Notes: generated by a model not told the origin, from the letters alone. Shown: positions 7,293-15,329, numbered from the stretch's first letter. The stretch: DNA of 27,360 nucleotides from DASXBA01 sp046729895 (GCA_046729895.1 JBKPHP010000010.1:1-27360), one strand, 5' to 3'. Made by a program: numbers and translations.

Positions 7293-8426
7293 CTAGGCCG
7301 CTGCTCCCACCGCCTGCTTGGCGCCCTCGTTCACGATCTCTCCGTCGCGGGTTATGCAGGCGCCGGCGATGATCTCGTCGTCGAAGTCGAGCTCGAGCCG
7401 GCCCTCGTCGGAGACCATCAGCTCGATCAGGCTCTGCACGTTCTTGGCGTAGAGCTGCGAGGCGTGGTCGGGCATCGAGCTCGGCAGGTTGAGCGGGCCG
7501 ACGCTGGTCACGTCGTGCTTGACCACGCTCTCGCCGGCCTCGGTCAGCTCGCAGTTTCCGCCGCTCTCAGCCGCCAGGTCGACGATCACCGATCCCGGCT
7601 TCATGTTCCGCACTCCCTCCTCGATCACGAGCAGCGGGGCGGGGCGGCCGGGCACCGCGGCCGTGGAGATCACGGCGTCGACCTTTGCTATCTCCTCCGC
7701 GAGGAGCTCGCGCTGGCGCTGCTGCTCCTCCTCGGTGAGCTGGCGGGCGTAGCCGCCCGCAGCCTCGGCGTCCTCCAGCCCGAGGTCGAGCTCCAGGAAG
7801 CGGGCGCCCAGCGACTCGATCTGCTCCTTGACCGCGGCGCGCACGTCGAAGGCCTGAACGACCGCGCCGAGGCGGCGAGCAGTGGCGATGGCCTGCAGCC
7901 CCGCCACGCCGGCTCCCAGGACCATCACCGTTGCAGGGCGTACCGTGCCCGCCGCTGTGGTGAGCATCGGGAAGAAGCGGCCCAGCTCCTGCGCCGCGAT
8001 CAGCGCCGCGCGGTAGCCGGCGACGGTGGCCTGCGAGGAGAGGGCGTCCATCGATTGCGCCCGGGTGATGCGGGGAATCGCCTCCATGGCGAAGGCCGTG
8101 GCACCCGCGTCGGCGAGCGCACGCACCGTGTCGGTAGCGGTCAACGGCTGGAGGAAGCCGACCAGCACTCCGTCCTCGCGAAGCGATCCGATCTCCTCGG
8201 CCGACGGCGGCCCTACCTTGGCAACCACGTCGCCGGAGAAGCCGGCCCCCTCGTGGATCTCGGCGCCGGCCTCCTGGTAGGAGGCGTCCGGATGGTGGGC
8301 GCCCACCCCAGCGCCCGGCTCGAGCACGACCTCGAGCCCGGAGCGGGTCATGCGCTGGGTGACCTCGGGCACGAGCGCGACACGGCGCTCCCCTGCGGCC
8401 GTTTCCTTGGGAACGGAGACCTTCAT
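7293..8426 (-). CDS. pntAA: NAD(P) transhydrogenase, alpha subunit part 1 (NAD-binding domain)
   Basis: The soluble NAD(H)-binding domain I of the proton-translocating transhydrogenase, 377 residues. It begins with the family's KVSVPKE...ERRVALVPE start, shared with alanine dehydrogenases. It has a dinucleotide-binding segment VMVLGAGVAGLQAIATARRLGA followed by VQAFDVR. The C-terminal part has SVGPLNLPSSMPDHASQLYAKN, which separates PntA from alanine dehydrogenase. The frame is open to 8621, but I start at ATG 8426: it gives the standard N terminus and has a GGAGGGG ribosome site about 10 nt upstream. It is first in the pnt operon and divergent from korAB across 235 bp. Confidence 0.96.
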   Translation of the reverse strand: MKVSVPKETAAGERRVALVPEVTQRMTRSGLEVVLEPGAGVGAHHPDASYQEAGAEIHEGAGFSGDVVAKVGPPSAEEIGSLREDGVLVGFLQPLTATDTVRALADAGATAFAMEAIPRITRAQSMDALSSQATVAGYRAALIAAQELGRFFPMLTTAAGTVRPATVMVLGAGVAGLQAIATARRLGAVVQAFDVRAAVKEQIESLGARFLELDLGLEDAEAAGGYARQLTEEEQQRQRELLAEEIAKVDAVISTAAVPGRPAPLLVIEEGVRNMKPGSVIVDLAAESGGNCELTEAGESVVKHDVTSVGPLNLPSSMPDHASQLYAKNVQSLIELMVSDEGRLELDFDDEIIAGACITRDGEIVNEGAKQAVGAAA

Positions 8427-8521
8427 CGGCGGCGGCCCCTCCGGGAGAGGGGCGCGAAAGGCTAACCGAGCCGCCACCGAAGCGTCCGCTGCGGTCGCGG
8501 GTTCCAATGGAAAACGGTCGT

Positions 8522-8640
8522 GCGCATGCGCGCGGAACGACTCGGTTTGGCGCCAAGTCAGGCCCGCTTTGGGCGCCTGGTGAGGCCTGGTTTGGCCGGG
8601 CGGCCAGGCCCGGTTCGCCACCCGGCCAGGAAGCTACACT
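8522..8640. promoter_or_regulatory. pnt/kor divergent control region with palindromes and repeats
   Basis: The 235-bp gap between pntA1 and korA (8427-8661) holds a 10-bp perfect palindrome GCGCATGCGC (8522-8531) and another, TTGGCGCCAA (8537-8546). A 7-bp inverted repeat pairs GGCCTGG (8584-8590) with CCAGGCC (8604-8610). CGGCCAGG occurs twice in direct orientation, 22 bp apart (8601-8608 and 8623-8630). TACACT at 8635-8640 is a plausible -10 for korA; no good -35 is seen. The density of symmetric sites suggests regulator binding. Which regulator is unknown, and GC-rich DNA makes some of these likely by chance. Confidence 0.4.
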
Positions 8641-8661
8641 CGTTGCGAGGCTCGCAGGAGG

Positions 8662-10500
8662 ATGACGGAAAAGACACTGGAGAAGAAGGACCGCGTAGTC
8701 GTACGCTTCGCCGGCGACTCCGGTGACGGCATGCAGCTGGTGGGGAGCCGCTTCACGGACGAGACCGCCGTGGCAGGCAACGACCTGGCGACCCTGCCGG
8801 ACTTCCCGGCGGAGATCCGCGCACCGGCGGGTACCCCGCACGGCGTCTCCGCCTTCCAGATCCACTTCGCCTCGCGCGACATCCTCACACCGGGCGACTA
8901 TCCCAACGTGCTCGTGGCCATGAATCCCGCGGCGCTGATCACCCAGGTTGGCTCGCTCGAGCGCGGTGGCACGGTGATCGTCAACGAGGACGGCTTCACC
9001 GACCACAACCTCAAGAAGGCCGGCTACGAGTCCAACCCCCTGGAGGACGGCTCGCTCGACGACTACCAGCTCTTCCGGGTGCCGATGACGAGCATGACCG
9101 TACGGGCCACCGAACCCATCGAGGACATCACCTCGCGCGACGCCGCTCGCTGCAAGAACCTCTTCGCGCTCGGCCTTGTGTCGTGGATGTACGGCCGGCC
9201 CACCGACCCGACGATCACGTGGGTGGAGAAGAAGTTCGAGGACCGTCCTCCGGTGCGCGACGCGAACCTCGCTGCCTTCCGTGCGGGCTACAACTTCGGC
9301 GAGACCGCTGAGCTGCTGGCCGTCCACTACGAGGTTGAGCCGGCCCCGGCGCCGCCCGGCACCTACCGCAACATCAACGGCACCCAGGCCCTCGCATTGG
9401 GCCTGATCGCCGCCAGCGTCAAGAGCGACCTGCAGCTCTTCTACGCCAGCTATCCCATCACCCCCGCCTCGGAGCTGCTGCACACGCTCTCTCGCCACAA
9501 GCGCTTCGGCGTTCGCACGATCCAGGCGGAGGACGAGATCGCCGCGGCCAACATGGCGCTCGGCGCCGCCTTCGGGGGGCAGCTCGGCGTCACCGCCACG
9601 AGCGGCCCCGGCATGGACCTGATGACGGAGACCATCGGGCTCGCCGTGGCCCTCGAGCTGCCGATGGTGGTCATCGACGTGCAGCGGGCCGGGCCGTCCA
9701 CCGGCATGCCGACGAAGACCGAGGCCGCCGATCTGCTGATGGCGCTGTACGGTCGCCACGGCGAGTCGCCGCTGCCCGTGGTGGCGTCGCGGACGCCGGG
9801 CCAGTGCTTCGACGCGGGACTCGATGCCGTGAGGATCGCGGTCAAGTACCGGACGCCTGTGATCCTGCTGTCGGACACCTTCCTGGCCAACTCCTCGGAG
9901 CCCTGGCGCCTGCCGGACGCCTCGAAGGTTCCGGAGATCGATCCGGCCTTCGCGACGGATCCGACCGGCTTCCAGCCCTACAAGCGCGATCGCAACCTGG
10001 CGCGGCCATGGGCGATCCCGGGAACTCCGGGCCTGCGGCACCGCATCGGGGGCCTGGAGAAGGAGGACGTGACCGGCAACATCTCCTACGAGCCCGAGAA
10101 CCACGAGCACATGACGCGGCTGCGGGCGGAGCGCGTCGCGCTCATCGCCGACGATATCCCGGAGGTCGAGGTGGACGATCCCGACGGCGCCGACCTCCTG
10201 GTCCTGGGCTGGGGTTCGAGCTACGGCGCGATACAGGGGGCGGCCCGCCGCACGCGGCGGGAGAACGGGGTCAACGTGGCCACCGCGCATCTCACCCACC
10301 TGAACCCGCTACCGCGCAACCTCGGCGAGGTGCTCCGCTCCTACGAGACGGTGCTGGTGCCCGAGATGAACATGGGTCAGCTCGTGAAGCTGCTGCGGGC
10401 TGAGTTCCTGGTCGACTGCGAGAGCTACACGAAGGTCGACGGCCTGCCGATCCTCACCCGCGACGTGATGGACGAGATCCTGCGGAGGGCCGAAGCGTGA
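8662..10500 (+). CDS. korA: 2-oxoacid:ferredoxin oxidoreductase, fused gamma-alpha subunit (KorA)
   Basis: KorA with KorB oxidatively decarboxylates a 2-oxoacid, most likely 2-oxoglutarate, to the acyl-CoA while reducing ferredoxin. This 612-residue subunit is the usual gamma-alpha fusion. The gamma domain comes first, with RFAGDSGDGMQLVG near residue 17 and then PAEIRAPAGTPHGVSAFQIHF. The alpha (pyrimidine-binding) domain begins near residue 230, with YPITPASELLH at 264-274, the YPITP signature. It continues with TSGPGMDLMTETIGLA and GPSTGMPTKTEAADLL. The C-terminal domain has LVLGWGSSYGAI and HLNPLP. AGGAGG lies directly against the ATG at 8662 with no spacer, which is unusual; similarity nevertheless supports this N terminus. 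The stop overlaps korB by 4 bp. It resembles the oxygen-tolerant actinobacterial KorAB type. Confidence 0.96.
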   Translation: MTEKTLEKKDRVVVRFAGDSGDGMQLVGSRFTDETAVAGNDLATLPDFPAEIRAPAGTPHGVSAFQIHFASRDILTPGDYPNVLVAMNPAALITQVGSLERGGTVIVNEDGFTDHNLKKAGYESNPLEDGSLDDYQLFRVPMTSMTVRATEPIEDITSRDAARCKNLFALGLVSWMYGRPTDPTITWVEKKFEDRPPVRDANLAAFRAGYNFGETAELLAVHYEVEPAPAPPGTYRNINGTQALALGLIAASVKSDLQLFYASYPITPASELLHTLSRHKRFGVRTIQAEDEIAAANMALGAAFGGQLGVTATSGPGMDLMTETIGLAVALELPMVVIDVQRAGPSTGMPTKTEAADLLMALYGRHGESPLPVVASRTPGQCFDAGLDAVRIAVKYRTPVILLSDTFLANSSEPWRLPDASKVPEIDPAFATDPTGFQPYKRDRNLARPWAIPGTPGLRHRIGGLEKEDVTGNISYEPENHEHMTRLRAERVALIADDIPEVEVDDPDGADLLVLGWGSSYGAIQGAARRTRRENGVNVATAHLTHLNPLPRNLGEVLRSYETVLVPEMNMGQLVKLLRAEFLVDCESYTKVDGLPILTRDVMDEILRRAEA

Positions 10501-11525
10501 GCCAGAACGGCGGAGACGTGCTCAAGCTCGGCAAGGCGGACTTCTCCTCCGACCAGGAGACCCGCTGGTGCCCGGGCTGCGGCGACTACGCCGTTCTCGC
10601 CTCGGTCCAGTCGTTCATGCCGGAGCTGGGCATACCGCCCGACAAGATCGTGTTCGTCACCGGGATCGGCTGCGCCGGCCGCTTCGTCTACTACATGGAC
10701 ACCTACGGGATGCACGGCATCCACGGGCGGGCGCCCGCGCTCGCGACTGGCGTGGCCACGGCCCGGCCCGACCTGTCCGTCTGGGTGGTGACCGGCGACG
10801 GCGACGCCCTCTCGATCGGCGGCAACCACCTGATCCACTCGCTGCGTCGCAACGTGCCTGTCCGGATCCTCCTGTTCAACAACCAGATCTACGGCCTCAC
10901 GAAGGGCCAGTACTCGCCCACGAGCGAGGAGGGCAAGGTCACCAAGTCGACCCCCTTCGGCTCCCAGGACCATCCCTTCAATCCTGTGGCCCTGGCACTC
11001 GGCGCCGAGGCGTCCTTCGTGGCGCGCACGGTCGACACCGACAAGAAGCACGTGTCCGCGACCCTGCGCGCGGCGGCGGCCCACAAGGGGTCGTCATTCG
11101 TCGAGATCTACCAGAACTGCAACGTCTTCAACGATGGCGCCTTCGATGCCGTCCGCGCCAAGGGCGAGAAGGAGCACAACCAGATCCGGCTCGAGCACGG
11201 CAAGCCCATCCGGTTCGGTCCCGAGGGCGAGCGCGGCGTGGTTCGCCGCGGGGTCGAGCACCTGGAGATCGCCGACGTCGCCAGCGTGGGTGAGGACTCC
11301 CTGGTCGTCCACGACGCCCACCGGGCCGACCCGGGCCTCGCCTTCGAGCTTGCACAGCTCGCCCAGCGACCGACCGGCCCGACGCCGATCGGCGTCTTCC
11401 GCGACATCGACCGCCCGGTCTACGGCGAGGGCTGGCAGGAGGAGCTCGAGGACGCGCACGCCCGGGCGGGCCCCGATGAGCTGGAGAAGCTCCTCCACGC
11501 CGGGGACACCTGGACGGTCTCCTAG
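10497..11525 (+). CDS. korB: 2-oxoacid:ferredoxin oxidoreductase, beta subunit (KorB)
   Basis: The thiamine-diphosphate and [4Fe-4S]-binding subunit, 342 residues. WCPGCGDYAVL places Cys25 and Cys28; with Cys59 (GIGCAGR) and Cys208 (QNCNVF) they give the four-Cys cluster pattern of two-subunit oxoacid:ferredoxin oxidoreductases. The thiamine diphosphate motif is GDGDALSIGGNHLIHSLRRN, followed by LLFNNQIYGLTKGQYSPTS. The preference for 2-oxoglutarate over pyruvate is inferred from overall resemblance to KorB and not from a diagnostic residue. The GTG start overlaps the korA stop (GTGA). The C-terminal part after residue 210 is the longer tail usual in actinobacterial KorB. A hairpin lies downstream at 11529-11558. 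Confidence 0.96.
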   Translation: MSQNGGDVLKLGKADFSSDQETRWCPGCGDYAVLASVQSFMPELGIPPDKIVFVTGIGCAGRFVYYMDTYGMHGIHGRAPALATGVATARPDLSVWVVTGDGDALSIGGNHLIHSLRRNVPVRILLFNNQIYGLTKGQYSPTSEEGKVTKSTPFGSQDHPFNPVALALGAEASFVARTVDTDKKHVSATLRAAAAHKGSSFVEIYQNCNVFNDGAFDAVRAKGEKEHNQIRLEHGKPIRFGPEGERGVVRRGVEHLEIADVASVGEDSLVVHDAHRADPGLAFELAQLAQRPTGPTPIGVFRDIDRPVYGEGWQEELEDAHARAGPDELEKLLHAGDTWTVS

Positions 11526-11528
11526 GGA

Positions 11529-11558
11529 GCTCGGCGCGGGCGGCAGCCGCTGCCGAGC
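11529..11558. terminator. Hairpin between convergent korB and GNAT genes
   Basis: A 7-bp perfect stem, GCTCGGC (11529-11535) with GCCGAGC (11552-11558), encloses a second GC-rich inverted segment (GCGG...CCGC). It sits in the 40-bp gap between two convergent stops and could serve both transcripts. No T-tract follows on either strand, so the call rests on position and symmetry. Confidence 0.5.
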
Positions 11559-11565
11559 GGGACGC

Positions 11566-12075
11566 CTACGCCGCGATGTCCAGCACGAGCTCCGACACGC
11601 CGCTACCCATGTGGCCGCCGTGGACCTCGCTGTTCAGCTTGTGCAGCAGGCGCTGCGCGGGGATGTTGTCGCTGGACATGGTGGCGGTGAAGCGGCGGAT
11701 CCCCAGGCCACGGGCGCGCGCGGCGAGCTCGCGGGCCAGCATCGAACCGATGCCCATCCCCTGCCACAGGTCGCCGACCACGATCGCGGCCTCGGCCGAC
11801 GTGGGATCCTCCGGCCAGCGGATGAAGCGGCCCACGCCGATGAGCCTGCGGACCGGCTGCGCGGGGAACTCGGCGACGAGCGCCACATGGTCGTGGTTGT
11901 CGACCTCCGTGAGATAGCGCAGCTCGGCCCGGGTGAAGTGGCGCTTGGGCGAGAGGAACCGGCGCTGAACGCTGACGTCCGAGAGCTCGCGCAGGCCCCT
12001 GACCAGCAGCTCCTTGTCGTCAGGCCTGATACGGCGAATCAGTATCGGACTGCCGTCTGGGAGCCGTTTCATCAT
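11566..12075 (-). CDS. GNAT-family N-acetyltransferase
   Basis: A 169-residue single-domain acetyltransferase of the GNAT fold, transferring an acetyl group from acetyl-CoA to an unidentified amine. The acetyl-CoA pyrophosphate loop (motif A) reads VVGDLWQGMGIGSML, fitting Q/RxxGxG/A. It is followed by FTATMSSDNIPAQRLLHKL, the usual motif B region. The N-terminal LIRRIRPDDKELLVRGLRELSDVSVQRRF is typical of the subgroup also found fused to acyl-CoA synthetases and cAMP-responsive protein acetylases, so protein lysine acetylation is possible, but no regulatory domain is present. ATG 12075 and ATG 12072 are both candidate starts, and no ribosome site is evident. It lies downstream of the DUF1152 gene in the same direction. 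Confidence 0.88.
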   Translation of the reverse strand: MMKRLPDGSPILIRRIRPDDKELLVRGLRELSDVSVQRRFLSPKRHFTRAELRYLTEVDNHDHVALVAEFPAQPVRRLIGVGRFIRWPEDPTSAEAAIVVGDLWQGMGIGSMLARELAARARGLGIRRFTATMSSDNIPAQRLLHKLNSEVHGGHMGSGVSELVLDIAA

Positions 12076-12126
12076 GCAACTAGCTTGACAGCCCGTGCTG
12101 AAGGCTTTTGTGCAAGGGCTCACAGA

Positions 12127-13068
12127 TCAGCGGTCGTCGAGCGCCCGCTCGTAGTCCAGCTCCGTCCGCAGCCCCAGCGCGTGGAGGCGCTCGTTCGCGT
12201 CTTCGAGACCGCTTGCCTCGAGCACAGCGCGGGCCAGCCGGGCGGCGGAGTGGACCGCGGCGGTGGGGTCGAAGTAGAGCGTGGCCGCCCCGATCGGGCT
12301 GAGCTCCACGGTCCGCCGGCCGTTTCGGATGGTGGTGGTGCCCCGCTCGCCGCGGAAGCAGCGGAGGGCCTGTGCGCTGGCCTCCGTGGGCACCGCCTCC
12401 ACCGCCCGCTCCAGTCGCTCGACCACCGCGAGCGTGAGCCCCCGCGCCCCCGCGAGTCCGCCCGCAGCCGCCACCTCGGCCACCCGCTCGAGCACCTCGG
12501 CGGGCGTCAACTCGCCGTCGCAGCCGGCGCCGAACACGCCGCCGAGCACCGACCGCTCGAGCTGCAGGTGTGTCGCGCTGGCCAGCATGATCGCGTCGCA
12601 CAGCGGGCTTGCCAGTCCGTCCTCGTCGCCGCGGGCCAGCGCATCGCCCCCGACGTCGAGGAAGACGAACAGGTCGCAGCCCAGCTCGTCCCCGGCCACG
12701 CGTAGGGATGCGGCCAGCTCCACGGGGGAGCGGGTCACGTCGAGGAGCAGGGTCTCCTCGCCGAGCAGCTCCGCCACGCGCCCCTCGGCGAAGCGCACGC
12801 CCGTCTCGCGAACGCGCGTCTCCCCGCTTGCCGCAAGGACCCCTGGCGCCAGCTCCCGCGCCGCCTCGATCTCCGCGGCGGAGCGCGGCCCGGGCTCGGG
12901 GTCGATCACGCGCCGCTCCCAGGTCACTCCGCCCACCAGCGGTTCCGCCCCGTGGTAGATCCGGCACGCCTCGGCGGTGGCGAGCGCGCCGACCACGTCG
13001 CCTCCGCCGCCCATTCCGAGCACGAGCGGTCTCCGGGCGGTGGAGAGCAGCAGCTCCGCGTCGCTCAC
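12127..13068 (-). CDS. DUF1152 family protein
   Basis: A 313-residue protein of the DUF1152 family, with the N-terminal glycine loop PLVLGMGGGGDVVGALATAE near residue 14, VGGVTWERRVIDPEPGP near 46, and LFVFLDVGGDALARGDEDGLASPLCDAIML in the middle. The family is uncharacterised and best known from archaea. The glycine loop suggests nucleotide or phosphate binding. The ATG at 13068 overlaps the stop of mtnA by 4 bp, so the two are translationally coupled. This points to a role in methylthioadenosine salvage or the fate of its ribose, though the evidence is only genetic linkage. A later part (RGTTTIRNGRRTVELSPIGAATLYFDP) looks like the conserved C-terminal segment. I am confident of the family but not of any function. 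Confidence 0.8.
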   Translation of the reverse strand: MSDAELLLSTARRPLVLGMGGGGDVVGALATAEACRIYHGAEPLVGGVTWERRVIDPEPGPRSAAEIEAARELAPGVLAASGETRVRETGVRFAEGRVAELLGEETLLLDVTRSPVELAASLRVAGDELGCDLFVFLDVGGDALARGDEDGLASPLCDAIMLASATHLQLERSVLGGVFGAGCDGELTPAEVLERVAEVAAAGGLAGARGLTLAVVERLERAVEAVPTEASAQALRCFRGERGTTTIRNGRRTVELSPIGAATLYFDPTAAVHSAARLARAVLEASGLEDANERLHALGLRTELDYERALDDR

Positions 13069-14015
13069 GAGCGGGCCCGCCCGATCGCCTCACGGTAGGG
13101 CGGCTCGAGCGCTCCGGCCTCGGTGAAGATCGCGCTGACGAGCTCCGCGGGCGTTACGTCGAAGGCCAGGTTGAGGGCCGGCGCGCCCGCCACGACCTCG
13201 GAAGGGTCCCGTTCCTCGATCGGAATGCCGCTGCCCTCGGGTGTTTCCGGGTCGAGCGTCGAGAGCGGGGCGGCCACGTAGAACGGGATGCCGTGGCGGC
13301 GCGCGAGCGCCGCCAGCGGATAGGTGCCGACCTTGTTGGCCACGTCCCCGTTGGCCGCGATGCGGTCGGCGCCAACCACGACGCGGTCGACGAGCCCGCG
13401 CTCCATCAGCGCGCCGGCGCTCCCGTCCGTGACCACCCGGAAGGGGATCCCCGCATGCTCGAGCTCCCAGGCCGTCAAGCGGGCGCCCTGGAGGAGCGGC
13501 CGCGTCTCGCTCACCCAGACGTGCGAGAGCCGGCCGGCGTCCCAGGCGGCGTGCAGCACCCCGCCGGCGGTGCCGTAACCCCCGGTGGCAAGCGGGCCGG
13601 TGTTGCAGTGCGTCAGCGCGCGGTCGCCCTCGGCGAAGCGCTCGGCGCCGAGCTGCGCCAGCTTCCGGTCTGCCGCTTCCTGCTCGCGCTCCATTCGTCG
13701 AGCGAGCTCGAGCACCGCGGCGAGCCCACCGCCGGCGAACGCCTCGCGCGAGCGCTCGATCGCCCAGCGGAGGTTGACTGCCGTCGGCCGCGTATCCACG
13801 AGCTCCGCGGCCGCCTCCTCGAAACCGTCGCCCGCCAGGGCCAGCCCGTACGCAGCCGCCAGGCCGATCGCCGGCGCGCCGCGTACGGCCATCGAGCGGA
13901 TCGCCTCCGCGACCTGCCCGGGCCGCTCACACCGGAGCCAGTCCACCCGATCGGGAAGCGCCCGCTGATCGAGGATCAGCAGCGCACCATCTTCAAACCG
14001 GAAAGGCGAGGGCAC
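13065..14015 (-). CDS. mtnA: S-methyl-5-thioribose-1-phosphate isomerase
   Basis: MtnA converts 5-methylthioribose-1-phosphate to methylthioribulose-1-phosphate in methionine salvage. The 316-residue protein has the family blocks SMAVRGAPAIGLAAAYGLAL (about 41-60), THCNTGPLATGGYGTAGGVL with catalytic Cys137, SETRPLLQGARLTAWEL, and VVGADRIAANGDVANKVGTY with catalytic Asp217. It is a little shorter than the common 340-370 residues, with a short N terminus. It begins with GTG at 14015 without a clear ribosome site. No other recognisable mtn gene is in the window, so the phosphorylase making its substrate and later steps lie elsewhere. It is coupled to the DUF1152 gene. A GCCAGCT repeat tract lies upstream. 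Confidence 0.94.
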   Translation of the reverse strand: MPSPFRFEDGALLILDQRALPDRVDWLRCERPGQVAEAIRSMAVRGAPAIGLAAAYGLALAGDGFEEAAAELVDTRPTAVNLRWAIERSREAFAGGGLAAVLELARRMEREQEAADRKLAQLGAERFAEGDRALTHCNTGPLATGGYGTAGGVLHAAWDAGRLSHVWVSETRPLLQGARLTAWELEHAGIPFRVVTDGSAGALMERGLVDRVVVGADRIAANGDVANKVGTYPLAALARRHGIPFYVAAPLSTLDPETPEGSGIPIEERDPSEVVAGAPALNLAFDVTPAELVSAIFTEAGALEPPYREAIGRARS

Positions 14016-14048
14016 CGGGCGAGCCTAGCGCCCCGCCCGAGCCCTCAC

Positions 14049-14080
14049 CTCTGCCAGCTGCCAGCTGCCAGCTGCCAGCC
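14049..14080. repeat. Short tandem GCCAGCT tract, related to the repeat at 5490-5588
   Basis: About four copies of a 7-bp unit (GCCAGCT, the last ending CC) follow a CTCT lead. The first 17 bases, CTCTGCCAGCTGCCAGC, are identical to 5553-5569 in the nested repeat. It lies in the 70-bp gap between the small helical protein gene and mtnA, both on the minus strand, so a transcript would carry it in the untranslated spacer. Each CAGCTG is itself palindromic. Confidence 0.85.
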
Positions 14081-14085
14081 AAGTC

Positions 14086-14433
14086 CTACTCGGGGCGAAG
14101 CGGGTCGACGCTACGGGAAGCCTTGATCTCCGCCGAGGAAAGCCGCTCGAGCTCGCGCTTCAGGTCCTCCCGCAGCCGGCTCACCTCGAGCTGGTCCACC
14201 TCCGGGTCCGTCTCCGCCGACTCCACGATCGCAGCCGCGAGCGTCTGGCTGGCGGAGCGGAGGTCGCTCTGCGCAGCCTCCTGATCGCCCGCTCCGCGCG
14301 CCTCGAGGGCCGCCCGCTTGGTGTCCTCAGCGAGCGGCTCCAAGCGCCTTCGAGCCGCCGGGCCGAGCGAGCGCCAGCGCCCGTAGAGCGCGCGGGCGAC
14401 CCGTACGCCCAACATCCTCGCGGCATCCATCAC
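14086..14433 (-). CDS. Small helical hypothetical protein
   Basis: A 115-residue soluble protein predicted to be nearly all helix. An N-terminal basic helix (ARMLGVRVARALYGRWRSLG) is followed by PAARRRLEPLAEDTKRAALEARG. A charged C-terminal part, VDQLEVSRLREDLKRELERLSSAEI, has coiled-coil character. There is no signal peptide or membrane span. The start is GTG 14433 or ATG 14430, just 14 bp after the stop of the LLM oxidoreductase gene. I do not recognise a family. Position in a minus-strand run from 15329 to 11566 suggests it could be cotranscribed with mtnA, though the repeat tract separates them. Confidence 0.7.
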   Translation of the reverse strand: MMDAARMLGVRVARALYGRWRSLGPAARRRLEPLAEDTKRAALEARGAGDQEAAQSDLRSASQTLAAAIVESAETDPEVDQLEVSRLREDLKRELERLSSAEIKASRSVDPLRPE

Positions 14434-14447
14434 TCATGATCGTGGCG

Positions 14448-15329
14448 TCACGAGTGGACGGAACCGACCGGGACGGCCTGCGCCAGGAGGTCGACCTGGT
14501 CCGGGTTCGTAGAGACAGGAAACAGGATGAGCTCGTCCGCGCCGGCCGCGGCGAACGCCTCGACGTACCCCTTGACCGTCTCCTCGTCGGTGGCGGCGCT
14601 GCTGACGATCATCTCAGCGAGCTCGTCTCCGAGCCAGGCGTAGTAGTGGGAGAGGTCCGACCGCGCCTCCTCTTCGGCCTTTTCGCCGAGCCCGAAATAG
14701 GCGAGCGCCACTCCTCGGGGCTCGCCGTCCCGCCCTTTCTCCCTCCAGGCGGGCTTCAGCTTCTCGAGGCCCTCCGCGAACTGATCGGGCGTTCCGCCGC
14801 CCATGGTCCAGCCGTCGCCGTACTCCGCGGCACGGCGAAACGTCGCGTCGGTGCTGCCGCCCATCAGGATGGACGGGGGACCGTCCGGAGGAGAGGGCCC
14901 GATCGCGCCGGCGAAGCCGACCTCCTCGCCCGCCCAGATCCGCTTGATCTGCTTCAGCATCTCCTCGAAGCGCCTGCCGCGTTCCTCGAACGGGACCCCC
15001 GAGACCTCGTAGTCGTCGGTGCGCCCGCCCATCGCGGCGCCGAGCACCAGGCGGCCGCCCGACAGATTGTGGATCGTCAGCGCCTGCTTTGCGACCAGCG
15101 CCGTGTTGGCCCGCCAGGGCAGGAGCAGGACGTCGGTCGTCAGGCGGATCCGCTCGGTGACCACTGCCGCCGCCCCGAGCGCCACCAGCGGCTCCCAGTT
15201 GGGATAGACGAGCCGATCGAGCGTCCCCAGGCTGGAAAAGCCGGCGGCGTCCGCCCGCCGCGCCCACTCGAGCAGTTCGTCGCGGGTGACTCCGGGGATG
15301 GTCGACGGCAGCCCTATGCCTACATCCAT
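14448..15329 (-). CDS. LLM-class flavin/F420-dependent oxidoreductase
   Basis: A 293-residue luciferase-like TIM-barrel enzyme. The start MDVGIGLPSTIPGVTRDELLEWARRADAAGFSSLGTLDR is typical of the F420-dependent branch. It is followed by TERIRLTTDVLLLPWRANTALVAKQALTIHNLSGGRLVLGAAMGG, the standard LLM core with its nonprolyl cis-peptide region, and PPSILMGGSTDATFRRAAEYGDGWTMGG further on. Length is normal. F420 rather than FMN is inferred from subgroup resemblance and from the adjacent PPOX-type gene. The ATG at 15329 has a good ribosome site (AAAGGA, about 6 nt upstream). Its start codon interlocks with that of the divergent PPOX gene within one CATG. The substrate is unknown. Confidence 0.9.
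   Translation of the reverse strand: MDVGIGLPSTIPGVTRDELLEWARRADAAGFSSLGTLDRLVYPNWEPLVALGAAAVVTERIRLTTDVLLLPWRANTALVAKQALTIHNLSGGRLVLGAAMGGRTDDYEVSGVPFEERGRRFEEMLKQIKRIWAGEEVGFAGAIGPSPPDGPPSILMGGSTDATFRRAAEYGDGWTMGGGTPDQFAEGLEKLKPAWREKGRDGEPRGVALAYFGLGEKAEEEARSDLSHYYAWLGDELAEMIVSSAATDEETVKGYVEAFAAAGADELILFPVSTNPDQVDLLAQAVPVGSVHS

Noticed and set aside
7170..8465. 431-residue plus-strand frame opposite pntA1
   Set aside because: It has no recognisable domain and lies wholly opposite a gene with clear transhydrogenase blocks.
7567..10299. 910-residue minus-strand frame spanning pntA1 and korA
   Set aside because: It is antisense to two well-recognised genes and low-complexity. Long open antisense frames are expected at this GC content.
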